From Thermodesulforhabdus norvegica (GTDB lineage: Bacteria > Desulfobacterota > Syntrophobacteria > Syntrophobacterales > Thermodesulforhabdaceae), in assembly GCF_900114975.1 (NCBI RefSeq), contig NZ_FOUU01000006.1:104036-168035 (forward strand): 64,000 bases of DNA. Direction: 5' to 3'. The notes below the pieces were generated by a model. The model saw nothing but the letters and a program-made list of their open reading frames with translations, was not told where the DNA came from and did no database searches. A program made the position numbers and the translations under genes. Positions 18,581-27,169 of this stretch are shown in pieces (the stretch's first letter is position 1; each line of letters starts with the position of its first letter).

Positions 18581-19024
18581 CTATTCATTAAGAGTTTCTT
18601 TCACAATGATCAGCAGTTCGGCCTCACAAACAACATGCCCATCAACAGAAGCCGTGCCTTCAAACCTGTAAACCGAACCTTTCTTTTTCTGCAACCTGAC
18701 CTGGAGTTTGATTTGATCTCCGGGATAGACCGGTTTTCTAAATCTTACCTTGTCCATACCCATAAAATAGCCCCGCCCTGAGTCGGCCTTCTGGTAACGG
18801 AAGGCAAAAATTCCTCCCAATTGCGCCAGTGCTTCAACAATTAGCACCCCCGGCATAATGGGCTCGTCGGGAAAATGACCCTGAAAGAAAGGTTCGTTAA
18901 TGCTCACATTTTTGATGGCGACCGCTTCATCGTCCGACACGGAAAGTACCCGATCTATCATCAAAAAGGGGTAACGATGAGGCAAAACATTGAGAATCTC
19001 CTGAATTTTCTGTTCATCCGTCAT
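18581..19024 (-). CDS. fabZ: 3-hydroxyacyl-[ACP] dehydratase
   Basis: A 147-residue single hot-dog domain that dehydrates 3-hydroxyacyl-ACP in fatty-acid elongation, competing with LpxA and LpxD for the same substrate. Active-site landmarks: [14 protein letters not shown], and the catalytic His/Glu segment [23 protein letters not shown]. The gene overlaps the lpxD stop by 11 bp, and its place between lpxD and lpxA is the common arrangement. Confidence 0.97.
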   Translation of the reverse strand: MTDEQKIQEILNVLPHRYPFLMIDRVLSVSDDEAVAIKNVSINEPFFQGHFPDEPIMPGVLIVEALAQLGGIFAFRYQKADSGRGYFMGMDKVRFRKPVYPGDQIKLQVRLQKKKGSVYRFEGTASVDGHVVCEAELLIIVKETLNE

Positions 19025-20105
19025 TTTTTCGATCTCCGCCGCCTTTACTTGAACCCTGCCGACTTACAAAATCTTTTACGAACTCCTTCAGCCTTTCAAT
19101 GTCTTTCTTGAGCCGTTCTATGCGTTTAATGTTGGCATAGAGCCGGAATAAATCGTCCTTCTGGATGGCCGGAATACCAACAACATCAGTTCTGGGCGGC
19201 ACATTGGCGGCAACACCGCTTTTTGCGCCAATTCTGACTCCATCTCCGATGGTGACATGATCGGCAATCCCAACCTGACCGGCCATAATAACATGATTGC
19301 CTATGCGGGAACTGCCGGCAATTCCAACCTGACCGGCAAGAATGCAGTGTTGACCTATTACCACGTTGTGAGCGATATGGACCAGATTGTCGATTTTGGT
19401 GCCCTTCCCTATGCGGGTTGCACCAAAAGTTGCGCGATCCACGGTACAATTTGCTCCTATCTCGACGTCGTCCTCAATTACCACACTGCCAACCTGAGGG
19501 ATTTTCACATGTTGTCCTTTCTCGTCCGCCACATAACCAAATCCATCACTTCCTATCACGGTTCCGGCGTGTATTACGACGTTGTTGCCTATGACGCATC
19601 CATCGAGTATCACCACCCGGGGAAAGATAACGCATCCGCTCCCTATTGTTACATTCCTTCCCACATAAACCCCTGTCATAAGTACACTTCTTTCGCCGAT
19701 TTCGGCTTCCTCCGACACATGAACGAAGGGTCCCAGATGCGCCGAAGGAGACACCCGTGCCGAGGGTGCCACAATTGCAGAGTGGTGAATTCCCGGTTCA
19801 GGCATGGGGAATTCAAAAAAAAGATTTGCAACTCTTGCAAAAGTAAGCTGCGGACTGTCCGAAACCAGAAGAGAAAAATTGCCCAGCTTCATAACCAGCG
19901 GTTCAAGCTCGGCACTGGTAATCACGGCACTTGCGCGGCAGTCCGAAAAAGCTTTAAGAAGTTTCTTTTGAGCAACAAAGGTTATATCGCCCGGCCTGGC
20001 CGAATCGAAGGCGGCAACCCCGGTGATGGTAACCGTGGGATCCCCTACTATTCTGGATCCGGTAAATTCTGCTATATCCCGTAATGAAAAAGATTTGCCC
20101 TTCAT
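19014..20105 (-). CDS. lpxD: UDP-3-O-acylglucosamine N-acyltransferase
   Basis: Adds the second hydroxyacyl chain in lipid A synthesis. 363 residues: an N-terminal uridine-binding domain (about 1-100, [17 protein letters not shown]), a long hexapeptide beta-helix (about 105-310) with the catalytic His region [28 protein letters not shown], and a C-terminal helix rich in Lys/Glu. ATG 20105 overlaps the skp stop as ATGA. Confidence 0.97.
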   Translation of the reverse strand: MKGKSFSLRDIAEFTGSRIVGDPTVTITGVAAFDSARPGDITFVAQKKLLKAFSDCRASAVITSAELEPLVMKLGNFSLLVSDSPQLTFARVANLFFEFPMPEPGIHHSAIVAPSARVSPSAHLGPFVHVSEEAEIGERSVLMTGVYVGRNVTIGSGCVIFPRVVILDGCVIGNNVVIHAGTVIGSDGFGYVADEKGQHVKIPQVGSVVIEDDVEIGANCTVDRATFGATRIGKGTKIDNLVHIAHNVVIGQHCILAGQVGIAGSSRIGNHVIMAGQVGIADHVTIGDGVRIGAKSGVAANVPPRTDVVGIPAIQKDDLFRLYANIKRIERLKKDIERLKEFVKDFVSRQGSSKGGGDRKNDG

Positions 20106-20644
20106 TTCGCTGCTGGCCTGGCTTTGTCGACCATTTCTATTATTTTCTTCGTGAGGTCATACTTGTCCTCACCGTAAACAAGCCCACTTCTGCGGGCTTC
20201 AAAGACAAAATCCAGCTTTTCCTTCTTCGCCAGCTCCTTCACAACCTCGAAGACTTTTTCCACCAGCGGTTTCATCAATTCCTCGCCAAGGTTTTGCATC
20301 TTCTGCTGGCTTTCCATGATAAAACGCTGGCCTTCTTCCTGTTTCTGCCTGAGTTCGTCAATCTTTTTCTTTCTGGCTTCCTCTCCCATAATAGACCGTT
20401 TTTTCTGAAAGTCTTCCCGGAGTTTGCGGAATTCTTCCTGTTTTGCCGTAATCTGTGCTTTGAGCTTTTCTTCCTCGGCTTTCAGTTTTGCCTGAACATC
20501 CTGACCCCATTTGGATTCTCTCAAAACCCTGTCCAGATCGAAAAAGCCGATCTTTACATCCGCCCGGACCTGACCGACCATCAGGCAAACGAAAAAGGCC
20601 GACAAAAAGAATCTGATCATAACAGAGCACCATCTCTCAACCAT
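20102..20644 (-). CDS. skp: Skp/OmpH-family periplasmic chaperone
   Basis: 180 residues. A signal peptide (hydrophobic [20 protein letters not shown]) precedes a conserved [14 protein letters not shown] strand and a long charged coiled coil (about 60-150), the tentacles that hold unfolded outer-membrane proteins. It lies 19 bp downstream of bamA, as in many diderms. Start choice: ATG 20644 (GGGG 7-10 bp upstream) or ATG 20620, which gives a cleaner signal peptide but no ribosome site. Confidence 0.92.
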   Translation of the reverse strand: MVERWCSVMIRFFLSAFFVCLMVGQVRADVKIGFFDLDRVLRESKWGQDVQAKLKAEEEKLKAQITAKQEEFRKLREDFQKKRSIMGEEARKKKIDELRQKQEEGQRFIMESQQKMQNLGEELMKPLVEKVFEVVKELAKKEKLDFVFEARRSGLVYGEDKYDLTKKIIEMVDKARPAAK

Positions 20645-20663
20645 GGTATAACCCCTTTCTCCT

Positions 20664-23321
20664 TTAGAAAAACGCTCCCATTGAAAACTGCCATGTGCTG
20701 CGAGAATCTCCCTCGTCGGGATCGGGATTGAAGGCCCATTCAATCCGCAAAGGCCCAAAGGGCGACATCCAGCGCACACCACCTCCAATTCCCATCTTAA
20801 ACTTCGACACATCAAAGGTTTCGTCCTCGTCGAAGGCGTTGCCCGCATCAAAAAAGATAACTCCCTTTAGATTTATCTCCTCAAATATCGGAAATATAAC
20901 TTCCGCATTGAACAATCCGTATTTTGTCCCCCCGATGCGGTCTCCGGTTTCGGGATCTCGTGGCCCCAACTCTCCCCATTCGTAAGACCTGACGGAATTT
21001 ATACCCCCCAGGAAAAAGCGATCGAATAAGGGTATGGGTTCATCGCCGATCTTGTTGATCCAGCCCACTTCACCTTTTACAAAGCCCGTAAGCTTCCAGA
21101 AGAGCGGTATGTACCACCCCGAGGCTACCTCGTACTTGGCAAAACTGCTGTCACTTCCCAGGTAACTGCTTGCAAACTCGACGCTTACCCGGTTTATCGA
21201 GCCTTTCGTCGGAAGGAAAGGATGGTCTGTAGAATCGCGTTCAACTCCGAAGGCAACAGAGCTTTTGATCTGCCTTCCCTGCTGTTCTTTGATAATGGAT
21301 GCCGCATCTTCGTCTACGTCCTCAATTTCGGCGTTTTCAAAGGTATATTCCACGGAAAAACTGCTCCAGTTTCCGAAAGACCTTCCAGACCTTATTCTGA
21401 AGCCCTGAGCGTCTTTGGTGAAGTCCGAGTACTCCCTGACCCAGTTATAGGCATCTACTCCAAGAAAATAATACGAGTCAAACAAGCTGGGTTCGAGGAA
21501 ACCGAGAGAGTATCGCTGGGTATCCTGACCCAGATGGGCTCTCAGGGCCAGATACTGCCCACGCCCCATGAGGTTTCTCTGCAATATTTCTCCCCCCACG
21601 AAAAGGCCCTCATCGGAAGAGTAGCCTCCTCCTGCGCTGATCGACCCCGTGAGTTTTTCCTTTACCTTAACATGGAGATCCATCACCTCAGGCGAATCGG
21701 TCTCTCTGGGCTCGATCTGAATTTCTTCGAAATAATCCAGGCGTTTTAGCTTGGTTTCCGAATTTTGAATCTTGGTGGCACTGAAGGTATCGCCTTCAGC
21801 AATCTGGAACTGCCGTCTTATGACCTTGTCTCTCGTCTTGGTGTTACCCGAAATTTCAATGCGCCCGATCTTCACCTTCGGTCCCTTGCTGACCACAAGA
21901 TTTATGAAGGCTTCCACGTTATCTCTTTTCTTCGTCACCTTCGGTCTGACTTCCACATGGGCATACCCGAGATCCATACAATGCCGCGTAAGCATCTCCA
22001 CGTCTTTTCTCAGTCTGTCCCGGCTGAAATAATCGCCTTCTTTTATATGCCACTCATCCTTCAACTTCTCCAGGTCCTCAACCTCATCTCCCGTAATCTC
22101 GAAGCTTTTAACCTTATACCGCTGTCCCTCCTCAATGGGAATTTCAATATAGAAACCGTCTTCCCGTTTCTCGATTCGCGGGGTTCCCACACGGGCATCC
22201 ATAAAACCGTGATCGTGATAGAAAGCCGTCAGTCTGTCAACATCCGTGTCAAGCACATCATTTTTCAAAACACCCCGCTCTCGATCCCAGAAAAACAGGA
22301 TACTTTTCTCTTTTGTTTGCATAACGGATCTGAGTTTGCGCTCCGTGAAAGATTTATTGCCTTCAAAGGTAATCTTCTTAATGTAAAATTTTTTCCCCTC
22401 TTTTATCCTGAAGGTAACCCTTGCCTGTCTCGGGTCTCTGGGAAAATCGACCTCATAAGTTACCTCTGCATCAAAAAAGGCTTTCTGGTGATAGAGGTCA
22501 AGTATGCTCTGCACGTCATCTGCAAGCTGTTTCCGCTTCAGCACCGAGAACTGCTTCGTCGAAACAACGGCCATAATATCTTTGTCATCTATTTCTTTGT
22601 TACCTTTAATGACAATGTCTTTAACAATAGGATTTTCTTTGACGTAGAATATCAGAACTTTGCCCCCTGGTTTGTCTTTCACATCCACCCTTATGTCTTC
22701 GAAATAGCCCATTTTGTAAACGGATCTGATGTCTTCGGCAATCTGTTTTGGGTTGAGGATATCTCCCGGTGATGTTTTTATTTCCGCAAGGATTGCATCG
22801 TCTCCAATTCGCTCGTTTCCTTCAATCCTGACTTCGGCAATTATGTTTTCTCTATGAAGGTAGGCGAATACCTTTCTGGCAATTTCACCCGTGGCTACGG
22901 CAAGTTTTTCTTTATTTTCGGCTTCGGCATAAAAGACTCCGGGTTCTTCATCGACTTTCCGAACCGGTGTTATTCTGGCATCTATACTCAACCTGCGACC
23001 AATACCCGTTACACTTCCCCAAACCACGTAATCCCACATTGCTTTCCTTCCAAGGGACCTGGCTTCCGAGTGAGACGAGATAACTCTGGTGCCCACAGCC
23101 CTAAGAACTTCCTCATAGGGCACCGTATCAAGGCCTTCATCAAGAAAGGTCTCTCTCATAACCTCCAGAAAAACCCTGGAAAAATCCGATTCCGGAATTC
23201 CCACCACGGTGAAAGGAACGAGGGCCACTCTGGGTTTTGTATCTTCCGCCTTGGCAGGCCCCGAAAGATTCACAAATAAAAGCGCAACACAAACCATGGC
23301 AATCTTAAAAGGCCTTCCCAT
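20664..23321 (-). CDS. bamA: Outer-membrane protein assembly factor with extra N-terminal domain
   Basis: 885 residues. Order: signal peptide (GRPFKIAMVCVALLFVNLSG), an extra domain of about 130 residues (about 28-155, starting PRVALVPFTVVGIPES), five POTRA repeats (about 160-520, for example AEVRIEGNERIGDDAI), and a 16-strand barrel beginning near TGSISAGGGYSSDEGLFVGG and ending in Phe (FSMGAFF). The barrel loop-6 motif reads NSVRSYEWG, against VRG(F/Y) in most members. The extra domain resembles TolB-N/CsgG-like alpha/beta domains and is not part of E. coli BamA. ATG 23321 follows GAGGAAG and is preferred over GTG 23342. Confidence 0.95.
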   Translation of the reverse strand: MGRPFKIAMVCVALLFVNLSGPAKAEDTKPRVALVPFTVVGIPESDFSRVFLEVMRETFLDEGLDTVPYEEVLRAVGTRVISSHSEARSLGRKAMWDYVVWGSVTGIGRRLSIDARITPVRKVDEEPGVFYAEAENKEKLAVATGEIARKVFAYLHRENIIAEVRIEGNERIGDDAILAEIKTSPGDILNPKQIAEDIRSVYKMGYFEDIRVDVKDKPGGKVLIFYVKENPIVKDIVIKGNKEIDDKDIMAVVSTKQFSVLKRKQLADDVQSILDLYHQKAFFDAEVTYEVDFPRDPRQARVTFRIKEGKKFYIKKITFEGNKSFTERKLRSVMQTKEKSILFFWDRERGVLKNDVLDTDVDRLTAFYHDHGFMDARVGTPRIEKREDGFYIEIPIEEGQRYKVKSFEITGDEVEDLEKLKDEWHIKEGDYFSRDRLRKDVEMLTRHCMDLGYAHVEVRPKVTKKRDNVEAFINLVVSKGPKVKIGRIEISGNTKTRDKVIRRQFQIAEGDTFSATKIQNSETKLKRLDYFEEIQIEPRETDSPEVMDLHVKVKEKLTGSISAGGGYSSDEGLFVGGEILQRNLMGRGQYLALRAHLGQDTQRYSLGFLEPSLFDSYYFLGVDAYNWVREYSDFTKDAQGFRIRSGRSFGNWSSFSVEYTFENAEIEDVDEDAASIIKEQQGRQIKSSVAFGVERDSTDHPFLPTKGSINRVSVEFASSYLGSDSSFAKYEVASGWYIPLFWKLTGFVKGEVGWINKIGDEPIPLFDRFFLGGINSVRSYEWGELGPRDPETGDRIGGTKYGLFNAEVIFPIFEEINLKGVIFFDAGNAFDEDETFDVSKFKMGIGGGVRWMSPFGPLRIEWAFNPDPDEGDSRSTWQFSMGAFF

Positions 23322-23338
23322 TAAAAGACTTCCTCTTT

Positions 23339-24094
23339 TCACATATGACCCGATAGGGCTTCATCCCTTCGAAGATCCGACAGGCCTGCACCGATCTTTT
23401 CCACCGGCTTGAGGCTACCGTCGCTGAGCTTAAGGCATCTGTGCATCATCGAGGCGAGCTCTTCGTTGTGAGTGACCACAACCAGTGTCACACCCGTGTC
23501 TTCGTTAAGTTTAATCAGCATCTGATGGATCATCCTGCTCGTTGCACTATCGAGATTACCGGTGGGTTCGTCGGCAAAGACTATTTCGGGCTCCATAATA
23601 AGGGCCCTGGCAAGCGCCACTCTCTGCTGTTCACCCCCGGACAGCTCCCCCACCCTGTGATACATCCTCTCCGAAAGACCCACCCGCTCCAGCCATTCCG
23701 ATGCTCTCCTTCTCAACATCCCCGAAGGTAACCCCGCCACTATTCCCGGCATCATCACGTTCTCCAGAGCATTAAAATCCGGTAACAGGTAATGAAACTG
23801 GAACACAAACCCGATATGTTTGTTTCGAAAACGTGCCCTTTCTTCATCTCCCAGAAGATATACATCCGTTCCCCGGAAAAATACCTTACCGGAAGTGGGG
23901 CGATCCAGTGTTGCGAGGACGTGGAGAAGCGTGGATTTGCCCACACCGGAGGCCCCCACAATACCAAGGCGTTCACCCTGACAAACCACTATGTCAAGAT
24001 CCCGAAAGACTTCAACACGCCTCCATCCCTCACCGAAAACCTTCGTGAGCTTAACACCGTGTATCAGAGGCATTGCGTCTCTTTCCTTACTCAT
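23339..24094 (-). CDS. lolD: Lipoprotein-releasing ABC transporter ATPase
   Basis: A 251-residue ATPase of the LolCDE-type complex that extracts lipoproteins from the inner membrane. Walker A is VGASGVGKSTLLH, Q-loop FVFQFHYLLPDFNALEN, signature LSGGEQQRVALARAL, Walker B VFADEPTGNLD, H-loop VVTHNEEL. The ATG lies inside the last codons of lolE (24094 against stop 24087), so the two are translationally coupled. The C-terminal about 25 residues after KPVEKIG are an unusual tail. Confidence 0.96.
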   Translation of the reverse strand: MSKERDAMPLIHGVKLTKVFGEGWRRVEVFRDLDIVVCQGERLGIVGASGVGKSTLLHVLATLDRPTSGKVFFRGTDVYLLGDEERARFRNKHIGFVFQFHYLLPDFNALENVMMPGIVAGLPSGMLRRRASEWLERVGLSERMYHRVGELSGGEQQRVALARALIMEPEIVFADEPTGNLDSATSRMIHQMLIKLNEDTGVTLVVVTHNEELASMMHRCLKLSDGSLKPVEKIGAGLSDLRRDEALSGHM

Positions 24095-25319
24095 AGCGAA
24101 GCACTTCCACCGGATCCATCCTTGCCGCTCTGGATGAGGGGTATATCGTTGCAAGAAAGCTTATCAGAAGCGCCGCAAGGCATACCGAGGTCACATCCAC
24201 AAACTCAACTTTAACGGGTAGAGTAGATATGTAGTAGATATCCTTCGGTAGCTCTATAAAATGATACTTCTTGAGAATTGCACACAGCGTAAGGCCGCTC
24301 AGAAGCCCAATAACGGTCCCTGAAAGCCCGATCAGTAAGCCCGTCAGCATAAAGGTGCGCTTAACCCTTCTGGAAGTGACACCCATGGCCTTTAGAATTG
24401 CAATATCCCTGTTCTTGTTCATAACCAGCATTATAAGAGACGTTACGATGTTGAAGGCTGCGACGAATACAATTAGCGTAAGAATAATAAACATGGCAAT
24501 TTTCTCAAGCCTTAGAGCCGAAAAAAGGTTTCTGTTCAACTCCATCCAGTCTCTTATCACAAATCGGTTTCCCAGAATATCCCTGACCTTTTCCGCCACC
24601 CTGGCGGCATGTTCGGGATTGGAAAGTCGCAACTCTATGCCCATGACACCTTTTGTAATGCCTGAAAGCTTTTGAGCCTGCTCGAGAGCCACGTAGGCAA
24701 GGCTCTGGTCATACTGGTACATGCCAGATTGGAACAAACCCACCACCCTGAATGTCTGAGTCTGTGGAATCTGACCGAAAGGGGTCAAGCGCCCCTTCGC
24801 AACCAGAACGCTCACATGATCGTAGAGTCCGACACCAATCTGCCTGGCCATTTCAGATCCAAGGATTATCCCGGGTTCTCCGGACCTCAAACCTTCTAAA
24901 GATCCCAGAACAACATACCGCCTCATGTAATCGGACACGCCTTCTCCCCTAACCGGAATACCCCGGATTAAAGCCCCCGTAGCACTGCGGCCCGAAGTGA
25001 TCATAGACTGAACATATATGTACGGTAATACCTCCGCTACTCCTTCCACAGATGATATTTTCCGGCACAGATCATCATAGTCCTCGATAATGCCTCCAAT
25101 GCTTTGAACCATAACGTGGGCGGTAACCCCCAATATTCGGGATCTCAAATCTTTCTGGAATCCGTTCATTACGGCAAGAACCACAATAAGGGCCATAACC
25201 CCAACGGCAACCCCGGAAATTGAGATAACCGTTATCAGGGAGAGAAATCCCTGCCGCCGTCTCGGCCTGAAGTAACGGAGGGCGATAAACCATTCCAGGG
25301 GCAGCGAAGAGGGCTTCAT
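24087..25319 (-). CDS. lolE: Lipoprotein-releasing system permease (LolC/LolE family)
   Basis: 410 residues with the MacB/FtsX fold: an N-terminal cytoplasmic start (PLEWFIALRYFRPRRRQGF), one membrane helix at about 25-50, a periplasmic domain of about 200 residues, and three C-terminal helices (about 270-400) ending in the SSRAARMDPVEVLRYE motif. Only one permease gene is present, so the complex is probably a homodimer (LolF-like) with LolD rather than a LolC/LolE heterodimer. It starts 4 bp after lysS. Confidence 0.95.
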   Translation of the reverse strand: MKPSSLPLEWFIALRYFRPRRRQGFLSLITVISISGVAVGVMALIVVLAVMNGFQKDLRSRILGVTAHVMVQSIGGIIEDYDDLCRKISSVEGVAEVLPYIYVQSMITSGRSATGALIRGIPVRGEGVSDYMRRYVVLGSLEGLRSGEPGIILGSEMARQIGVGLYDHVSVLVAKGRLTPFGQIPQTQTFRVVGLFQSGMYQYDQSLAYVALEQAQKLSGITKGVMGIELRLSNPEHAARVAEKVRDILGNRFVIRDWMELNRNLFSALRLEKIAMFIILTLIVFVAAFNIVTSLIMLVMNKNRDIAILKAMGVTSRRVKRTFMLTGLLIGLSGTVIGLLSGLTLCAILKKYHFIELPKDIYYISTLPVKVEFVDVTSVCLAALLISFLATIYPSSRAARMDPVEVLRYE

Positions 25320-25322
25320 CTA

Positions 25323-26819
25323 TTATTTCTCCGGTTTCAGCAGCGGGAATAATATCACATCTCTTATTGAAGGCATGTCGGTAAACAACATCACAAGCCT
25401 GTCTATCCCGATACCCTCTCCAGCAGCAGGAGGCATGCCGTATTCTAGAGCTCTTATGTAATCCTCGTCCATTTCGTGGGCTTCCTCATCACCTGCCCGC
25501 TTTGCCTCCAGTTGCCTAAGGAATCGCTCCTTCTGGTCTCTTGGATCGTTCAGTTCGGAAAAAGCATTGGCCATTTCTCTGCCGGCAATGAATAGCTCAA
25601 AGCGATCAACCAGATCGGGCTCCTTATCGTTTCGTCGCGAAAGTGGAGAAACTTCCAGAGGGTAGTGAGTTATGAAAGTGGGCTGTATGAGTTTGGGTTC
25701 CACAAGGACATCGAAGAGCTTGGTGAGAAGCTTTCCATGGCCTTCGTACTTCTCAGGCTTGATCCCCAGATTCCGTGAAAAGGATACGGCGGCTTCAAAA
25801 GATTTAATCACCTCCTCCGGCACACCGCCGATTTCAATCAGGCTGTCGTAAAATCTGTATCTCCTCCACGGGGGCGTTAGATCTATCTCCTCGCCCTGAT
25901 AGGTTATCCTGAGAACCCCACCGTTGAGTTCCCGGCACAGGAATTCGAAAAGTTCTTCCGTAAGCTTCATGAAGTCCTCATAAGTCGCATAGGCTTCGTA
26001 AAACTCCAGCATTGTAAATTCAGGATTGTGCTGCGTTGAGATTCCCTCGTTTCTAAAGTTTCTGTTGAGCTCAAAAACCTTTTCAAAGCCTCCCACAAGA
26101 AGCCTTTTGAGGTAAAGCTCCGGAGCGATGCGGAGATATAGCTCCATCCCCAGGGCGTTGTGATACGTTTTAAAGGGTCTTGCCGTAGCACCACCCGCTA
26201 TAAGCTGCATCATAGGAGTTTCGACTTCCAGAAATCCACGCTCGCTGAAAAAACTTCTCACGGCCTGTATGATACGCGTTCGCTTCTTAAAGACTTCCCT
26301 AACATGAGGATTTACCATCAGATCCAGATAGCGCTGTCTATAGCGGGTTTCCACATCCCTGAGGCCGTGGTATTTTTCCGGCAACGGGCGAAGATTTTTG
26401 GTCAGCAGGGCTACATCGTTCACGAGTAAGGTGAGTTCACCCGTTTTCGTACGGAACGCCGTACCCTGAACCCAGATGATGTCTCCGATGTCAAACTTTT
26501 TCACCAGACTGAACTTTTCCGGATCCAGATTGTTCTTCTGGAAATAGAGCTGTATCTTCCCGTACTCGTCCTGAATGTGCATGAAAATGGATTTGCCAAA
26601 AGACCGTATAGCCATTATGCGGCCCGCAAGGGTGAAAGAAAGATTCTTTTCCTGTAACTGCTCGTCGGTCAGACCTTCCGCCTGCTGAAAAACATGATGG
26701 CTTCTATGGAGAACCCTGTAATTGTTTGGGTAAAGAGGAATACCGGACTTCTCGAGACTTTCCGCTTTTCGAAGGCGATCGGCCATCACCACATTAAGGT
26801 CTTCCATCCTGCTTGCCAC
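25323..26819 (-). CDS. lysS: Lysyl-tRNA synthetase, class II
   Basis: 498 residues. An OB-fold anticodon domain (about 60-150, AGRIMAIRSFGKSIFMHIQD) is followed by the class II catalytic core with motif 2 (FRNEGISTQHNPEFTMLEFYEAYA) and motif 3 (GEGIGIDRLVMLFTD). The GTG start at 26819 follows AAAGGAGAGGGGGATA and overlaps the small upstream membrane-protein gene; ATG 26807 is an alternative. It leads the lolE-lolD-bamA block. A tRNA-Lys(CTT) gene lies elsewhere in the window. Confidence 0.97.
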   Translation of the reverse strand: MASRMEDLNVVMADRLRKAESLEKSGIPLYPNNYRVLHRSHHVFQQAEGLTDEQLQEKNLSFTLAGRIMAIRSFGKSIFMHIQDEYGKIQLYFQKNNLDPEKFSLVKKFDIGDIIWVQGTAFRTKTGELTLLVNDVALLTKNLRPLPEKYHGLRDVETRYRQRYLDLMVNPHVREVFKKRTRIIQAVRSFFSERGFLEVETPMMQLIAGGATARPFKTYHNALGMELYLRIAPELYLKRLLVGGFEKVFELNRNFRNEGISTQHNPEFTMLEFYEAYATYEDFMKLTEELFEFLCRELNGGVLRITYQGEEIDLTPPWRRYRFYDSLIEIGGVPEEVIKSFEAAVSFSRNLGIKPEKYEGHGKLLTKLFDVLVEPKLIQPTFITHYPLEVSPLSRRNDKEPDLVDRFELFIAGREMANAFSELNDPRDQKERFLRQLEAKRAGDEEAHEMDEDYIRALEYGMPPAAGEGIGIDRLVMLFTDMPSIRDVILFPLLKPEK

Positions 26820-27012
26820 TATCCCCCTCTCCTTTCACGGACAAACTGTTATCTTTCTCATCTTCCCTGAAAAAACCCGAAACGGTAAAAGCCAGAATCA
26901 GAAAGCCGATTATGGCAAGAGTCCATTCGTTATTCTTTATCACCCGCATTACGCCGGACACAAAGACAACCAGCCCTCCTATAAGGCACAATACTCTGGT
27001 CCCTTTGCTCAT
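26794..27012 (-). CDS. Small two-helix membrane protein of unknown function
   Basis: 72 residues: KGTRVLCLIGGLVVFVSGVM and WTLAIIGFLILAFTVSGFF form two predicted membrane helices separated by a short basic loop, followed by a charged tail (REDEKDNSLSVKGEGD). ATG 27012 has GGGAGAAAG in front. It overlaps the start of lysS, so both may be co-transcribed. I do not recognise a family. Confidence 0.55.
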   Translation of the reverse strand: MSKGTRVLCLIGGLVVFVSGVMRVIKNNEWTLAIIGFLILAFTVSGFFREDEKDNSLSVKGEGDSGKQDGRP

Positions 27013-27102
27013 CTCTTTCTCCCTTCCCCGGCTTTGAAACAACGGGATTGACTTTAGAAGAATAGCCTTCATCAGTAAAGACCAAAGGTATGTGAAAACT
27101 CT

Positions 27103-27131
27103 TTGCACTTTTACCGGGTATTGCTTTATTT
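27103..27131 (+). promoter_or_regulatory. Possible promoter for the beta-CASP nuclease gene
   Basis: TTGCAC (27103-27108) and TTATTT (27126-27131) are separated by 17 bp and lie about 40 bp before ATG 27170. The -35 match is fair and the -10 weak, so this is a suggestion only. Confidence 0.3.
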
Positions 27132-27169
27132 AGCTAAAGGTATTAACCGGCACCGAAAGGAGAAACGCA

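Noticed and set aside
21765..22772. Plus-strand open frame opposite bamA
   Set aside because: Antisense shadow, no domain and no ribosome site.
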